Counted from the stretch's first letter, positions 37,737 through 47,220 are shown. The stretch: DNA of 64,000 nucleotides from Nocardia australiensis (GCF_020733705.1 NZ_JAJFZM010000001.1:1612001-1676000), one strand, 5' to 3'. Numbers and translations: made by a program. The notes: a model not told the origin generated them from the letters alone.

Positions 37737-38498
37737 TCAGATGCGGCGCAGGCCGTTGCGGAAGGGGCAGCCCGCGAGGGTTCGGACGGCGCGGCTGAGG
37801 GACTCGATGTCCTCGACGGGGGCGCTGAAGGGCAGCCGGAAATCGTGGTCGCCGTCGAGTCCCTCGATGCGTAGCGTCAGGCCGAAGCGATCGATCGCGA
37901 GCGGATGTACCGAACCGCGTCGCAGGCTGGGCGGCAGATGCCTGGCGAGCTGACTCACGACGTCCGCGTGATCGGCGTCCATGTGCAGCAGCCAGGCGGA
38001 TTCGAGGGCGCAGAACGGGTCGGGTTCGGCGAGGCGCAGGTCGTCGACGCACACGGATTCGGCGCCGACGGTATCGGCGACCACGGCGGAATTGATGACC
38101 ACCCGCAGCAGGGTCGCGGTGTGGCCGACGTCGAGCAGCGCGGGGTGCGGATTGTCCTTGGCGACCTCGCTCGCCAGCGCACGCTGTGCCTGGGCGGGCA
38201 CCGATCGCACCCAACCGCGCAACCAGACCAACGCGCGCACCGGTTCTCGCAAGGTCAGCGGCGAGTGGTCGGTGAGTTCCAGCACCGCGGGTGCGCCACC
38301 GTCGCCCGAGTTTCCGGTGAGCACCGCGGCCATCGACTTGGTGGGCACCGCGATCACCGCGTCGCCGCATTGCCGCAGGTGGTGCACCGAGACCGTGGTC
38401 GGATCAATACCGGGCATCGCGAGTACCGACTGCTCGGCATGGGCACACGCACTACGTATCCGCTCGGCAGTGGACGGTGCGACGGTCGTGTTCGGCAT
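37737..38498 (-). CDS. DUF2470-domain protein, probably iron-regulated
   Basis: The 253-residue soluble protein has an N-terminal split-barrel-like part (AVIAVPTKSMAAVLTG, VLELTDHSPLTLREPVRALVWLRG) and a C-terminal DUF2470 domain (LLHMDADHADVVSQLARHL, with the conserved Asp-His). This layout resembles HugZ-type haem-related proteins. An excellent IdeR-like box lies 36 bases upstream, and the M. tuberculosis gene at the same place (Rv3839, from memory) is IdeR-regulated. A role in haem or iron use is inferred, not shown. Confidence 0.82.
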   Translation of the reverse strand: MPNTTVAPSTAERIRSACAHAEQSVLAMPGIDPTTVSVHHLRQCGDAVIAVPTKSMAAVLTGNSGDGGAPAVLELTDHSPLTLREPVRALVWLRGWVRSVPAQAQRALASEVAKDNPHPALLDVGHTATLLRVVINSAVVADTVGAESVCVDDLRLAEPDPFCALESAWLLHMDADHADVVSQLARHLPPSLRRGSVHPLAIDRFGLTLRIEGLDGDHDFRLPFSAPVEDIESLSRAVRTLAGCPFRNGLRRI

Positions 38499-38533
38499 GC
38501 GGACCTCCAGTGCTCGACGCGTTCGGCATTAGT

Positions 38534-38552
38534 TTAGGTAAACCTAAGCTAA
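38534..38552 (-). promoter_or_regulatory. IdeR-like iron box
   Basis: The 19-mer read on + is TTAGGTAAACCTAAGCTAA, matching the IdeR consensus TTAGGTTAGSCTAACCTAA at 16 positions. It is 36 bases from the DUF2470 start and could also affect the + strand gene at 38645. Confidence 0.7.
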
Positions 38553-38644
38553 GTGGCGAGCCGATAATCCGCAACCGTTCACACCACCCGGATGCTGAGA
38601 GCTGCCGTCGAATACCGCCCGAACGTCATCGCTACGGTGAGCGG

Positions 38645-39109
38645 ATGGCGGATGGATCGCATGAACCGGTGTTGGTCTCCTTGATGGCACCCGCGCGTCG
38701 CAACCTGGTGGATGGCCTGGTCCGCGGTACGAAGCCGGGCAACCGGGACCCGGCATCAGCCGAAGACACTGTGACACAGCAGAATTCAGGGGCGCGCAGC
38801 GTCGATGCGGATTTGCCGGATGTGGAGATCGCCGACTTTCTCGCGGAGATCGCGCACTCGGATGCCGGGTTCGTTGCTCGAACCTCGCGCGGTGAGCGTG
38901 CTCTGGCAATTGTTGCCGCAACGGCTGCCGCGCTCTGTGGCGAGGACATTCGTGCGGCACTCGGAACTCCCGACATCGCCTTTCTGACATCGCTGAAACC
39001 ACCGGCGATCGAGGCCGTCCGGACCGTCTTGCTCGCAATCGAAACCGACAGTCCCGGTGAGGTTGGGGATTCGCTCGCAGTTCTGATCGTCGCAGATTCG
39101 CCCCGATAA
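38645..39109 (+). CDS. Hypothetical protein
   Basis: The 154-residue frame starts at ATG 38645 after GGTGAGCGG. The product is soluble, with a C-terminal helical half rich in Ala and Leu (ALAIVAATAAALCGED, AIEAVRTVLLAIE). No family was recognised. Codon-position GC is consistent with coding, but the call rests on that and on position alone. Confidence 0.45.
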   Translation: MADGSHEPVLVSLMAPARRNLVDGLVRGTKPGNRDPASAEDTVTQQNSGARSVDADLPDVEIADFLAEIAHSDAGFVARTSRGERALAIVAATAAALCGEDIRAALGTPDIAFLTSLKPPAIEAVRTVLLAIETDSPGEVGDSLAVLIVADSPR

Positions 39110-39335
39110 GAGCTGTTTGGTGCTGGGGCGCGCAGTTAACGACTAGTTGTCTCCCAATCCGCGTCGTCAGTGGGTGATCACCGCCATGAGCCGATCGAAT
39201 CGCGGCGCGGCGTGGGTCGTGCGGACGAGACTCGGTGTCCGCCCATGCGGAGGGCGGCATCGGCACCGTCAAGTGACCGGTCTCACCTGCAGTGCCGCAT
39301 CAAGCAACGTTCGCCCCGCCGGGTGGTCTGAGACG

Positions 39336-39677
39336 ATGGGCTACATGGACGAGGAAGTCATTCCCATTCTTCGCGTCGAGGACGCTGCAGCGGCGGTCGC
39401 GTGGTACGAGCGACTGGGCTTCGCCAAGCAGTCGGAACACCGCTTCGAACCGGGGCTTCCCGCGTTCGTCGAGGTCGCCCGGGGCGGGGTGCGGTTGTTC
39501 TTGTCGGAGCACAAGGGCGACGCCCGCCCCGACACGTTGGTCTACCTCCGCATTCGTGATGTCGAGGCCATCGGTTCCGAGTTCGGTGTGCAGGCGGAGG
39601 ACGCTCCGTGGGCGCGTGAGATCGAGCTGCGTGACCCTGACGGCAACCGGCTGCGGATCGGCACGCCGACGGAATGA
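39336..39677 (+). CDS. VOC/bleomycin-resistance-like protein
   Basis: The 113-residue protein (MGYMDEEVIPILRVEDAAAA) is a single VOC module: VAWYERLGFAKQSEHRFEPG, GGVRLFLSEHKGD, and the end REIELRDPDGNRLRIG. This form resembles bleomycin-binding glyoxalase-like proteins. It sits next to an IS630 relic, which suggests it came with or was exposed to mobile DNA. Confidence 0.82.
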   Translation: MGYMDEEVIPILRVEDAAAAVAWYERLGFAKQSEHRFEPGLPAFVEVARGGVRLFLSEHKGDARPDTLVYLRIRDVEAIGSEFGVQAEDAPWAREIELRDPDGNRLRIGTPTE

Positions 39678-39707
39678 CACGCGTCGGCAGCGCGCGGCAG
39701 GGAAGCT

Positions 39708-40131
39708 GTGCTGGTGGCTGAGCGAGTACGCGTCCGCGAGATCGATGACGACGAGGGGAAGCGCCTGCTGCGAGAACCGGACGAGGTTCCTGGAGTTCTG
39801 CCGTTACCTGCGCAGCCTCTACCCGCCGAAGATCCGTATCGGGATCGTGCTGGACAACTTCTCCCCACACCTGACTACGAAGAAGGACACTCGAGTCGGC
39901 GACTGGGCTGCGGCCAACAACGTCGAGTTCGCCTACACGCCGACCAACAGCTTCTGGCTGAACCGCATCGAAGCCCAGTTCACCGCCCTGCGCTACTTCG
40001 CACTCGACGGGACGGACCACGCCAGCCACACAGAACAGGGCAGCATGATCCGCCGCTACATCATCTGGCGGAACAAGCATGCCGCCGACGAACGCCTACG
40101 CCAGGTGGTCGACAGGGCGAACGTTGCCTGA
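39708..40131 (+). pseudogene. IS630-family transposase with large internal deletion
   Basis: The N-terminal piece reads VLVAERVRVREIDDDEGKRLLRE (in outline) from 39708 in one frame, the usual start of an IS630 transposase. Around 39770-39790 it jumps in another frame to NRTRFLEFCRYLRSLYPP and continues to the stop at 40131. The second catalytic Asp (VLDNFSPH) and the Glu (NRIEAQF) of the DDE triad remain, but the DNA-binding part and first Asp are missing. It is an inactive relic made by internal deletion. Confidence 0.75.
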
Positions 40132-40213
40132 TGCGGCACTAGGTCTGAGCGTGGCTTACCGGTCCTGGCAAATTTTTCCAGCGCGCGAGCAACCGCAAAG
40201 TACTGTCGTAACC

Positions 40214-41128
40214 GTGCCGCGTATTGCGTATTTTGGGCCGTCGGGAACCTTCACCGAGATGGCCCTTGCTGAGCTCGAAACCTCGGAGGTCTTCGATGGA
40301 CCTGTCGAGCGGATCGCCGCGCCCAGCCAAGGGGCCGCGTTGGAGCTGATTCGCTCCGGCGACGTCGAGGGTGCGGTCGTGCCGATCGAGAGCTCGGTGG
40401 AAGGGTCGATCTCGGCGACACTCGATTCGCTGGCAATCGGTCCTCGGCTACAGATAGTTGCCGAGACCGAGTTGGAGGTAACCTTCACGATTCTCGCCCG
40501 GCCCGGCACGACGCTGGCCGACGTCCGGACGCTGGCCTCCTATCCGGTGGCCGCCGCGCAGGTGCGGCTGTGGGTGTCACGCAATCTGCCCGGCGCGCAG
40601 ACATATACGTCCGCGTCGAACGCCGCGGCCGCCGAGGATGTCGCGGCAGGCCACGCCGATGCCGCGGTCTCCACGGCACTGGCCGGTGAGCGCCTGGGCC
40701 TGACGGCTTTGGCTACCGGCGTGGCCGACCATGATCAGGCGATCACGCGTTTTGTTCTGGTCACCCGGCCGCGGATCGCACCGCCCGCGACCGGTGCGGA
40801 CCGCACCTCGATCGTGCTGGAACTGACGAACGAGCCGGGATCGTTGATGCGGGCCTTCGCCGAATTCGCCACTCGCGGTATCGATCTGACCAGGATCGAA
40901 TCCCGCCCGACCCGAACGGGTTTGGGTACCTACCGCTTCTATCTCGACTGCGTCGGCCACATAGGCGATACGGCCGTCGCCGAGACACTGAAGGCGCTGC
41001 ACCGCACGGCGCGGATCCGATTCCTCGGTTCCTGGCCCGCGACCTCGGCGACCGGAACGCCGCCACCGTCGGACGAGGCGGCAGCGGAATGGCTGACCCA
41101 GCTACGGAAGGGGGTGGCGGACCTGTGA
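40214..41128 (+). CDS. pheA: Prephenate dehydratase
   Basis: The 304-residue enzyme turns prephenate into phenylpyruvate for phenylalanine synthesis. The PDT domain starts RIAYFGPSGTFTEMAL and has VPIESSVEGSI and ITRFVLV (the catalytic TRF motif). A C-terminal ACT domain (ELTNEPGSLMRAFAEFA, then IDLTRIESRPTR) binds phenylalanine for feedback control. The GTG at 40214 matches the family start. Its stop overlaps the next gene by 4 bases, so translation is coupled. Confidence 0.96.
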   Translation: MPRIAYFGPSGTFTEMALAELETSEVFDGPVERIAAPSQGAALELIRSGDVEGAVVPIESSVEGSISATLDSLAIGPRLQIVAETELEVTFTILARPGTTLADVRTLASYPVAAAQVRLWVSRNLPGAQTYTSASNAAAAEDVAAGHADAAVSTALAGERLGLTALATGVADHDQAITRFVLVTRPRIAPPATGADRTSIVLELTNEPGSLMRAFAEFATRGIDLTRIESRPTRTGLGTYRFYLDCVGHIGDTAVAETLKALHRTARIRFLGSWPATSATGTPPPSDEAAAEWLTQLRKGVADL

Positions 41129-41778
41129 AGCTGATTCTGGTCCGGCACGGCGAGACCGAGGGCAATGTCGCCAAGATTCTCGACACCAGACTGCCGGGGC
41201 TACCGTTAACCGAACGTGGTGCGGCGCAGGCGAAGACGTTCGGGTCGAGTCTGTCGACACCGCCGCGGGCGCTGTTCTGCTCGCAGGCGCTGCGCGCCAG
41301 ACAGACGGCCGGCTACATCGAGGCGGCGACCGGGGTGCGCGCCGAGGTGCTCAACGGCGTGCACGAGGTACAGGTCGGTGAGCTGGAGGGGCTGGGCACC
41401 GAGGAAGCGCACGAGACCTTTCAGCGGATCTACCGTGCCTGGCACGAAGGCGATCTATCGCAACGGGTGCCCGGCGGCGAATCCGGGTACGACGTGCTCG
41501 CCCGCTTCCTGCCGGTGATCGAGACTCTGCGGACCACGTATTTCGATGGCACCGATGGTGATGTGCTGCTGGTCGATCACGGCGCGGCAATGCGGTTGCT
41601 CGGGCGCACCCTCGCCGGGGTCGAGCCGCCGTTCACGACAAACAATCACCTGGACAATACGGAAACCATCGAACTGGTGCCCCGCGCCGTCGGAGGCTGG
41701 AAATGTGTCCGCTGGGGACGCTTCACACCCCCATTCAGCCACCGGGTGCCGGCGACCTCGGACGACCCGATGGGCTGA
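41125..41778 (+). CDS. Histidine phosphatase superfamily protein coupled to pheA
   Basis: The 217-residue protein starts MKLILVRHGETEGN with the RHG catalytic motif and has a second His in LLVDHGAAMRLLGR, plus Glu in EVQVGELEG. It is a phosphoglycerate mutase-like phosphatase. The GTG start lies inside the pheA stop (GTGA). The same pairing exists in M. tuberculosis (Rv3837c-Rv3838c, from memory), but the substrate is not known. Confidence 0.9.
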   Translation: MKLILVRHGETEGNVAKILDTRLPGLPLTERGAAQAKTFGSSLSTPPRALFCSQALRARQTAGYIEAATGVRAEVLNGVHEVQVGELEGLGTEEAHETFQRIYRAWHEGDLSQRVPGGESGYDVLARFLPVIETLRTTYFDGTDGDVLLVDHGAAMRLLGRTLAGVEPPFTTNNHLDNTETIELVPRAVGGWKCVRWGRFTPPFSHRVPATSDDPMG

Positions 41779-41827
41779 GTTGCCCTGTGCGGCGGGGTTC
41801 TTCGGTCTCGTGACGCTGTGTATTTCG

Positions 41828-42658
41828 TCAGGACAACGCGGGATTGCGGGGGAACTCTTCGCGTTCGGGGAGTGAATTGATCAAGTCCTGCAATGCCGTT
41901 CGCAGGCGGGCGGGGGTACCGCTGCTCAGCGACGTCCATTTGGTGCCGTCGTCGGCAACACTCGCGGTGGCGATGAAACGTCCTGAGCGGGTGTTGAATA
42001 CGGCGATGTGGTTGTCGGCGGTTTCTCTGGTGCCGTCGCCGTACACGATGCCGACGATCTCGGTGTGCGAATGGAACTCCACCATGGCCGAGGCCAGGAC
42101 CTGCGCGTCTCGGGTGGGTTGGCCGACCTTCGCCAATCGGCTTGCGGTTGAGGCCGTGTTGCCGGTGTCGCTGAAGATCGGCACGAGATGTTCGGTCTGG
42201 GCGCGCATGCCGGTCAATTCGAGCGGCTCGGCGGGACCGAGCGCCGTGATCACCGCACCGGGAAGGTCTTCGTCCGCTTCGTCGATGACGTACGACTGCG
42301 GCCCACGAAGCGCGACAGTGACAAAGTCGTCACCCTTCGCGAGGCACATGCGACTGACTTGACCATCGACGACCAGGCGTACCGCGATCACCCAGTGCGG
42401 GCGGTACAGCGTCCGCAGCCGGTCTTCGAGGTCGTTGTGGACCACATCATCGATCAGGAGTTCCCGATCGATGAGGGACTGGGCGGCCACGGCCATCGCG
42501 GCATCGTGGTCGGTCACGTTGTCGTAGGTTCCCATCGCTTGCAGCACGATAGGAACCTCGTCGATCTCCAGTTTCTCCAGGAGGAACTGCATTTCGTCGA
42601 GCGACAGCACGACCGACTCGAGCATCGATGGGCCGCGGCCCGCACCGAGCACCGTCAC
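41828..42658 (-). CDS. EspG-like ESX secretion chaperone
   Basis: The 276-residue protein has the EspG pattern: an N-terminal LSLDEMQFLLEKLEIDEVPIVL, a central beta-sheet (HWVIAVRLVVDGQVSRMCLA), and a late VGIVYGDGTRETADNHIAVFNTRSGRF. EspG proteins bind PE-PPE pairs in the cytosol and keep them soluble for ESX (type VII) export. The GTG start overlaps the PPE stop by 4 bases. The context of PE and PPE genes just upstream supports this. Confidence 0.85.
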   Translation of the reverse strand: MTVLGAGRGPSMLESVVLSLDEMQFLLEKLEIDEVPIVLQAMGTYDNVTDHDAAMAVAAQSLIDRELLIDDVVHNDLEDRLRTLYRPHWVIAVRLVVDGQVSRMCLAKGDDFVTVALRGPQSYVIDEADEDLPGAVITALGPAEPLELTGMRAQTEHLVPIFSDTGNTASTASRLAKVGQPTRDAQVLASAMVEFHSHTEIVGIVYGDGTRETADNHIAVFNTRSGRFIATASVADDGTKWTSLSSGTPARLRTALQDLINSLPEREEFPRNPALS

Positions 42659-43809
42659 TTAGCCGTCCCGGGGGCGCCGCCGATGACTCCATCGGCGGTG
42701 TACCGGCCATCGGTGAAGTTGTCGTCGGACCGCAGGTAGTCGGCGGTCTTGTGGTCGGACTCGTCGTCCTCGGAGTTGCGCGCCTGGTTACCCATCAGTG
42801 GGCTGCTCGACGACGCCGGGCGTGCCGGTGTCGACGTCTGCGGGGTGATGTTGACCGCCTCAGCGACCGGGGCGGCGGCGGGCGTACCGAGCGAGCCGCC
42901 CGCGCCCCAACCCTCGGGCAGCTTGAACGAGTTATTGCCGAGACCGACCGGGGCCGACGCCGCGGATCGGGTGCCGGCGGCGGCCACGGCGCTCGCCGCA
43001 CCACCGATACCAATCATGGACATGGGAGCGGCGGCGCCCATACTCGGTGCTGTGCTCGTCACGGCGGAGATCGCGCTCGCGCCGATGTTTCCGGCCGCGC
43101 TCACGCCCGTGCTGGCCACGGTGCCCGCGGCATTGGCTACCTGCGTCGCGGCACTGATTACGGCAGGGTTATTAATGAACGCCCCGGCCGCGGAGATCGC
43201 GCCGTCTATCGGGCCGCCCTGGAATGCTGTCTGCGCCGATTCGGGTGTCGGTGTCGCTGTGCCCGCGCCATTGGCGATCGGCGGCGGGTTAATGAACTCG
43301 CCTGGCGTAACCACGGTTGCCGAAGTTGCGGCCTCATAGGTTTCCATCACCAGGGCGGCGCGAATGTCCATGGCGTGCTTGGCACCCTCGGCCACCTCCA
43401 GAGCGCCCGAAAGCGCACCGGGCGGGTTGGCCGACGCGACCACGGCACCGTTGGTCGCAATGATTTCGGGCAGCATCGGCATGGCCAGCGAAGCGACGGT
43501 GTAGGCGGTGGCATTGGCCGCGGCCTTCGTCCCCAGGGTGGCGGCCATGACGCTCTGCTGCTCGGCCCACCCGGTGAAGCCGCCGAGGCGCGCCAGCGCC
43601 GCGATGCCGTTGACACCCTGCATGCCGACGCCCAATTCCGCCATTACCCGCACAACTGTCGTGGTGGCGTCGACCCACGCGGCGGTGAGTCCACCCCATG
43701 CGGTAGCTGCGGCGGAGATCGGAATGGCGTGCGCGCCCGCATTGAGCGCGACGGAGTTGAATTCGGCCATACGGGGCAGCCAGAACACCCCGGTGATTCC
43801 TGCGGTCAT
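42655..43809 (-). CDS. PPE-domain protein
   Basis: The 384-residue protein starts FWLPRMAEFNSVALNAGAHA and has the Ala-rich helical PPE region (WGGLTAAWVDATTTVVRVMAEL) with a GFTGWAEQ turn near residues 77-84. The C-terminal part is long, low in complexity and rich in Ala, Gly, Pro and Ser (ANPPGALSG, PPPIANGAGTATPTPE), then an acidic tail. PPE proteins pair with PE proteins and are exported by ESX systems. It lies 45 bases downstream of the PE gene. Confidence 0.85.
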   Translation of the reverse strand: MTAGITGVFWLPRMAEFNSVALNAGAHAIPISAAATAWGGLTAAWVDATTTVVRVMAELGVGMQGVNGIAALARLGGFTGWAEQQSVMAATLGTKAAANATAYTVASLAMPMLPEIIATNGAVVASANPPGALSGALEVAEGAKHAMDIRAALVMETYEAATSATVVTPGEFINPPPIANGAGTATPTPESAQTAFQGGPIDGAISAAGAFINNPAVISAATQVANAAGTVASTGVSAAGNIGASAISAVTSTAPSMGAAAPMSMIGIGGAASAVAAAGTRSAASAPVGLGNNSFKLPEGWGAGGSLGTPAAAPVAEAVNITPQTSTPARPASSSSPLMGNQARNSEDDESDHKTADYLRSDDNFTDGRYTADGVIGGAPGTAK

Positions 43810-43854
43810 GCTTTTTTCTCCCCTGGATTAGTTATCGGTGCGATGGCCGCGTGC

Positions 43855-44178
43855 TCAGATGTTGAGATTTCCGGCGACAACGTTCATGACGCTCGACTTG
43901 AGGAGGTCTTCGCCCACGTGTGTTGCGAGCTGCATGCGCAACGTCGCGGCGGCGTGGTGCAACTCCAGGATGCCCTGGGCAACCGCCTGATCGTGGGTTA
44001 TCGCCGCCTTGTTGAAGTGCTGCGCGGCCATCAGCGACACCTCATCGGCTCCGGACGGCAGCACGTGGGTCGCGGGCGCGGTCAGCGCGGCGGCTCCCGC
44101 GAGTCGTTCGGCGAGCAGATCCAACTCGGCAGCGGCAGCGAGAACGACTTCGGGTGTGATGTTTACCAGGCCAACCAT
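43855..44178 (-). CDS. PE-domain protein
   Basis: The 107-residue protein (VGLVNITPEVVLAAAAELDL) forms two amphipathic helices with Ala-rich heptads, as PE proteins do: LAERLAGAAALTAPATHVLP and the second around AAQHFNKAAITHDQAVAQ. The usual YxxxD/E export motif is not clear at its C terminus; there is only HHAAATLRMQLATHVGED. It is the first gene of the leftward PE-PPE-EspG unit. Confidence 0.8.
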   Translation of the reverse strand: MVGLVNITPEVVLAAAAELDLLAERLAGAAALTAPATHVLPSGADEVSLMAAQHFNKAAITHDQAVAQGILELHHAAATLRMQLATHVGEDLLKSSVMNVVAGNLNI

Positions 44179-44352
44179 GACTCGACTCCTTCTAGTGGCG
44201 GCTACTGGGCGGAACCACGAGAATTCCCCCTACGAGTGATAGGACGCGACAGTTACGCGATCGGTTCCATCGAATCCCCAAATTTCTTTCCGGTCTTACC
44301 GTGCTGCGCTACAACCCCGCACAGCTCGTAATCTACACAGCTCGGTAAGAGA

Positions 44353-44703
44353 CTAGCCCCATCCCAGCTGATGAAGACGGTCTTCGTCAATCCCGAAATA
44401 GTGTGCAATCTCATGGATCACGGTGATCGCCACCTCTTCGACGACTTCGCCCTCGTCACTACAGATTTCGAGGATCGAGTCACGGTAGATCGTCACGGTA
44501 TCCGGCAGCGCGCCACCGTACTGGCTGTCGCGTTCGGTGAGCGCGATCCCGTGGTAGAGCCCGAGCAGCCGAGGGTCTTGCGGATTGCGAGGCTCGATCA
44601 GGACGACGACGTTATCGATGGCTCTGGCCAGCTCCACCGGAATGAGATCGAGGGCATCGCCGACGAGCTCTTCGAAGCGATCGGCGGACATGGTGACCGG
44701 CAT
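44353..44703 (-). CDS. Zinicin-like metallopeptidase family protein
   Basis: The 116-residue protein has HEIAHYFGIDEDRLHQLGW, the HExxHxxG motif of the small DUF1025/zinicin-like family, near its C terminus. It likely binds zinc; substrates are unknown. The start MPVTMSADRFEELV at 44703 may instead be the Met five codons in. It is the probable Rv3836 counterpart. Confidence 0.87.
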   Translation of the reverse strand: MPVTMSADRFEELVGDALDLIPVELARAIDNVVVLIEPRNPQDPRLLGLYHGIALTERDSQYGGALPDTVTIYRDSILEICSDEGEVVEEVAITVIHEIAHYFGIDEDRLHQLGWG

Positions 44704-44713
44704 GCGGTTCGGC

Positions 44714-45859
44714 CTAACGCGGCTGCGGCAGTGGCGCCGCGCCGGGCAGCGGTGTCGGCGTCGAGCGCCCGGAGTTCGGCGGTGGCACCGGCGCCTGGCC
44801 GTTGATCAGGATGTCGCCCTTGGCCGTTCCGGTGATGGGCGCGAAGCCCTCGCGGTCGGTGCCCTTGCCGATCATGCAGTCCAGCTTGCGACTACCCGCC
44901 AGCCAACTCCGCGCGTCGAGGTAGTCGAAGAACAGCGTCAGTGTCTTGTTGGGCACCGCTTCGGCCGAGCCCAGATAGTCGGCGGCGGACTTGGCGCATT
45001 CGTCCTCGACGAATTTGTCCTGCTCCGCTTTCGCGGGCGGCCCGCTGGAGAAGCGGGCGCCGAGGTCGACAGTGGACACGATCTCGACGGCGTGCGGCTG
45101 TGAGCAGTCCACCGGATCGGTGGGCAGGTTCTGATTGATGCCAAGACAGGTGCCCGCTTCGAACACCCTCGACTGGTCGTGTTCGACGGCGCTGCCGGTG
45201 GACGGCAGCGGCGTGCCGGTGCTGCCGGAGAACTGGAGGCCGCAGCGCAGTGTGCGGTCACCGTGATTCCACCCGTCAGGGCTCGGGTACATCAGGCCGA
45301 CGACGTAGCGTCCGCGCGGATCGAAGCTTCCGCCCATGTACTTCTCCACCGCGGGCACGCAATGCTCTTCCTTGAGTTCGGTCAGCCGCAGCGAGTCGGG
45401 GAACCGGGAGCCGACGCCGAACTCCTTGCCGGGGTACCTGGTCATATCGATATCGGCCGCGACCTCGAATAGGTGCTTGTTCGAGCAGGCCACCTTCACC
45501 AGATCGGCGCGGTCCGGCTTGGTCCAGCTGAGACAGTCGCCCGAGGACGCGGTGCCGAACTCCTTGTCGAGCACGGTGCCGCCGGGCGAGGCGGGACTGT
45601 GCGCCTCCAGCCCGGTCTCATTGTCGAAACCGGTCACGAAGAGGGTGACCAGGGCCGCGATAACGGCGCCCGCCGCGACCGCGAGCAGCCCCCAGCGCAG
45701 CGTCGGGGCTGACAGGTGCAGGTCGGCGCCCGGCAACGACTTACCGAGCGTCGCCTTGCGGGCGGAACCGAATGACCGGGACAACGAGCCGGCGCGTGAT
45801 GATTCGCCGTCCGAGTCAGGCTCGGGGGCCTGGTGCTGGGGCATATCTTCGGAGGACAT
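44714..45859 (-). CDS. Septum-formation-family membrane protein
   Basis: The 381-residue protein has a cytosolic head of about 50 residues, a membrane helix (WGLLAVAAGAVIAALVTLFV), and a large outer part with paired Cys residues (GDCLSWTKPDRA, VACSNKHLFEVAA, GTCLGINQNLPTDPVDCSQPHAVE). These Cys/His repeats match the Septum_form domain. A Pro-rich tail follows. It is divergent from serS. M. tuberculosis Rv3835 occupies the same place. Confidence 0.85.
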   Translation of the reverse strand: MSSEDMPQHQAPEPDSDGESSRAGSLSRSFGSARKATLGKSLPGADLHLSAPTLRWGLLAVAAGAVIAALVTLFVTGFDNETGLEAHSPASPGGTVLDKEFGTASSGDCLSWTKPDRADLVKVACSNKHLFEVAADIDMTRYPGKEFGVGSRFPDSLRLTELKEEHCVPAVEKYMGGSFDPRGRYVVGLMYPSPDGWNHGDRTLRCGLQFSGSTGTPLPSTGSAVEHDQSRVFEAGTCLGINQNLPTDPVDCSQPHAVEIVSTVDLGARFSSGPPAKAEQDKFVEDECAKSAADYLGSAEAVPNKTLTLFFDYLDARSWLAGSRKLDCMIGKGTDREGFAPITGTAKGDILINGQAPVPPPNSGRSTPTPLPGAAPLPQPR

Positions 45860-45957
45860 CGCGATCCATCATGGCAGCGTCCGATCTTCGGTGCCACGAC
45901 CTGGTCTCCTCGACCACCGAACGCGTCCGCATCGCGCGACCATTAGGCTGACTTCCC

Positions 45958-47220
45958 ATGATCGACCTCCGATTCCTGCGGGAGAATCCAGACGTGGTCC
46001 GTGCCTCTCAGCGCGCCCGCGGCGAAGACCCCGCCCTCGTCGACGCGCTGCTCGAGGCGGATGCGGCGCGCCGGTCCGCGGTAGCTACCGCGGACAACCT
46101 GCGCGCCGAGCACAAGGTGATGGGCAAACAGGTCGGGAAGGCGAGTCCCGAGGAGCGTCCCGCGCTGCTCGCGCGCGCGCAGGAAATGTCGGTGAAGGTC
46201 AAAGAGGCCGAGGTGGCGCAGCACGCCGCCGACGACGACCTGGACACCGCGCAGCGCGCCATCTCGAATGTCGTACAGGAGGGCGCGCCCGCGGGTGGTG
46301 AGGACGATTACATCGTTCTGGAAACCATCGGCACCCCAAGGGAATTCGACTTCGAGCCGAAGGATCATCTCGAGCTGGGTGAGGCGCTCGGCGTGATCGA
46401 CATGGAGCGTGGTGCGAAGGTCTCCGGCGCTCGCTTCTACTTCCTGACCGGGTACGGCGCACTGCTACAGCTCGGGCTGCTGCAATTGGCGGCGCAGCGC
46501 GCGGTGGCCAATGGCTTCACCATGATGATTCCGCCGGTACTGGTACGCCCGGAGATCATGGCGGGCACCGGTTTCCTCGGCCAGCATTCGGCCGAGGTCT
46601 ATCACCTCGCCGACGACGATCTCTACCTGGTCGGCACCTCGGAGGTGCCGCTGGCGGGCTACCACTCGGGAGAAATCCTCGATCTCGGTGCCGGACCGAA
46701 GCGCTACGCGGGTTGGTCGTCGTGCTTCCGTCGCGAGGCGGGCAGCTACGGCAAGGACACCCGCGGCATCATCCGGGTGCACCAGTTCGACAAGATCGAG
46801 ATGTTCGTCTACACCACGCCGGATCAGGCCGACGCCGAGCACCGGCGGCTGCTTGCGTGGGAGCAGGAGATGCTCACCGCGATCGAGGTGCCCTACCGGA
46901 TCATCGATGTCGCGGCGGGCGATCTGGGCAGTTCGGCGGCGCGCAAGTTCGACTGTGAGGCTTGGGTTCCCACGCAGCAGACCTACCGTGAGCTCACCTC
47001 TACCTCGAACTGCACCACCTTCCAGGCGCGCAGGTTATCGGTGCGATACCGCGACGAAAGCGGAAAGCCGCAGATCGCAGCGACTTTGAACGGCACGCTG
47101 GCCACGACCCGCTGGATCGTGGCGTTATTGGAGAATCACCAGCAGGCCGATGGATCGGTGCGCGTGCCCGCCGCACTGGTTCCGTTCGTCGGCACCGATG
47201 TGCTGCGGCCGCAGCGGTAA
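45958..47220 (+). CDS. serS: Seryl-tRNA synthetase
   Basis: The 420-residue class II enzyme charges tRNA-Ser and also supplies Ser-tRNA for selenocysteine where used. The N-terminal long coiled-coil arm (about residues 25-100) grips the tRNA long arm. Motif 2 is [14 protein letters not shown] and motif 3 is [31 protein letters not shown] is the serine-binding part. The length and the start [17 protein letters not shown] are standard. Confidence 0.97.
   Translation: MIDLRFLRENPDVVRASQRARGEDPALVDALLEADAARRSAVATADNLRAEHKVMGKQVGKASPEERPALLARAQEMSVKVKEAEVAQHAADDDLDTAQRAISNVVQEGAPAGGEDDYIVLETIGTPREFDFEPKDHLELGEALGVIDMERGAKVSGARFYFLTGYGALLQLGLLQLAAQRAVANGFTMMIPPVLVRPEIMAGTGFLGQHSAEVYHLADDDLYLVGTSEVPLAGYHSGEILDLGAGPKRYAGWSSCFRREAGSYGKDTRGIIRVHQFDKIEMFVYTTPDQADAEHRRLLAWEQEMLTAIEVPYRIIDVAAGDLGSSAARKFDCEAWVPTQQTYRELTSTSNCTTFQARRLSVRYRDESGKPQIAATLNGTLATTRWIVALLENHQQADGSVRVPAALVPFVGTDVLRPQR

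Noticed and set aside
42628..44331. Plus-strand open frame of 567 codons
   Set aside because: It is antisense to the PE-PPE genes, which have clear family features; the product is Gly/Arg-rich without domains.
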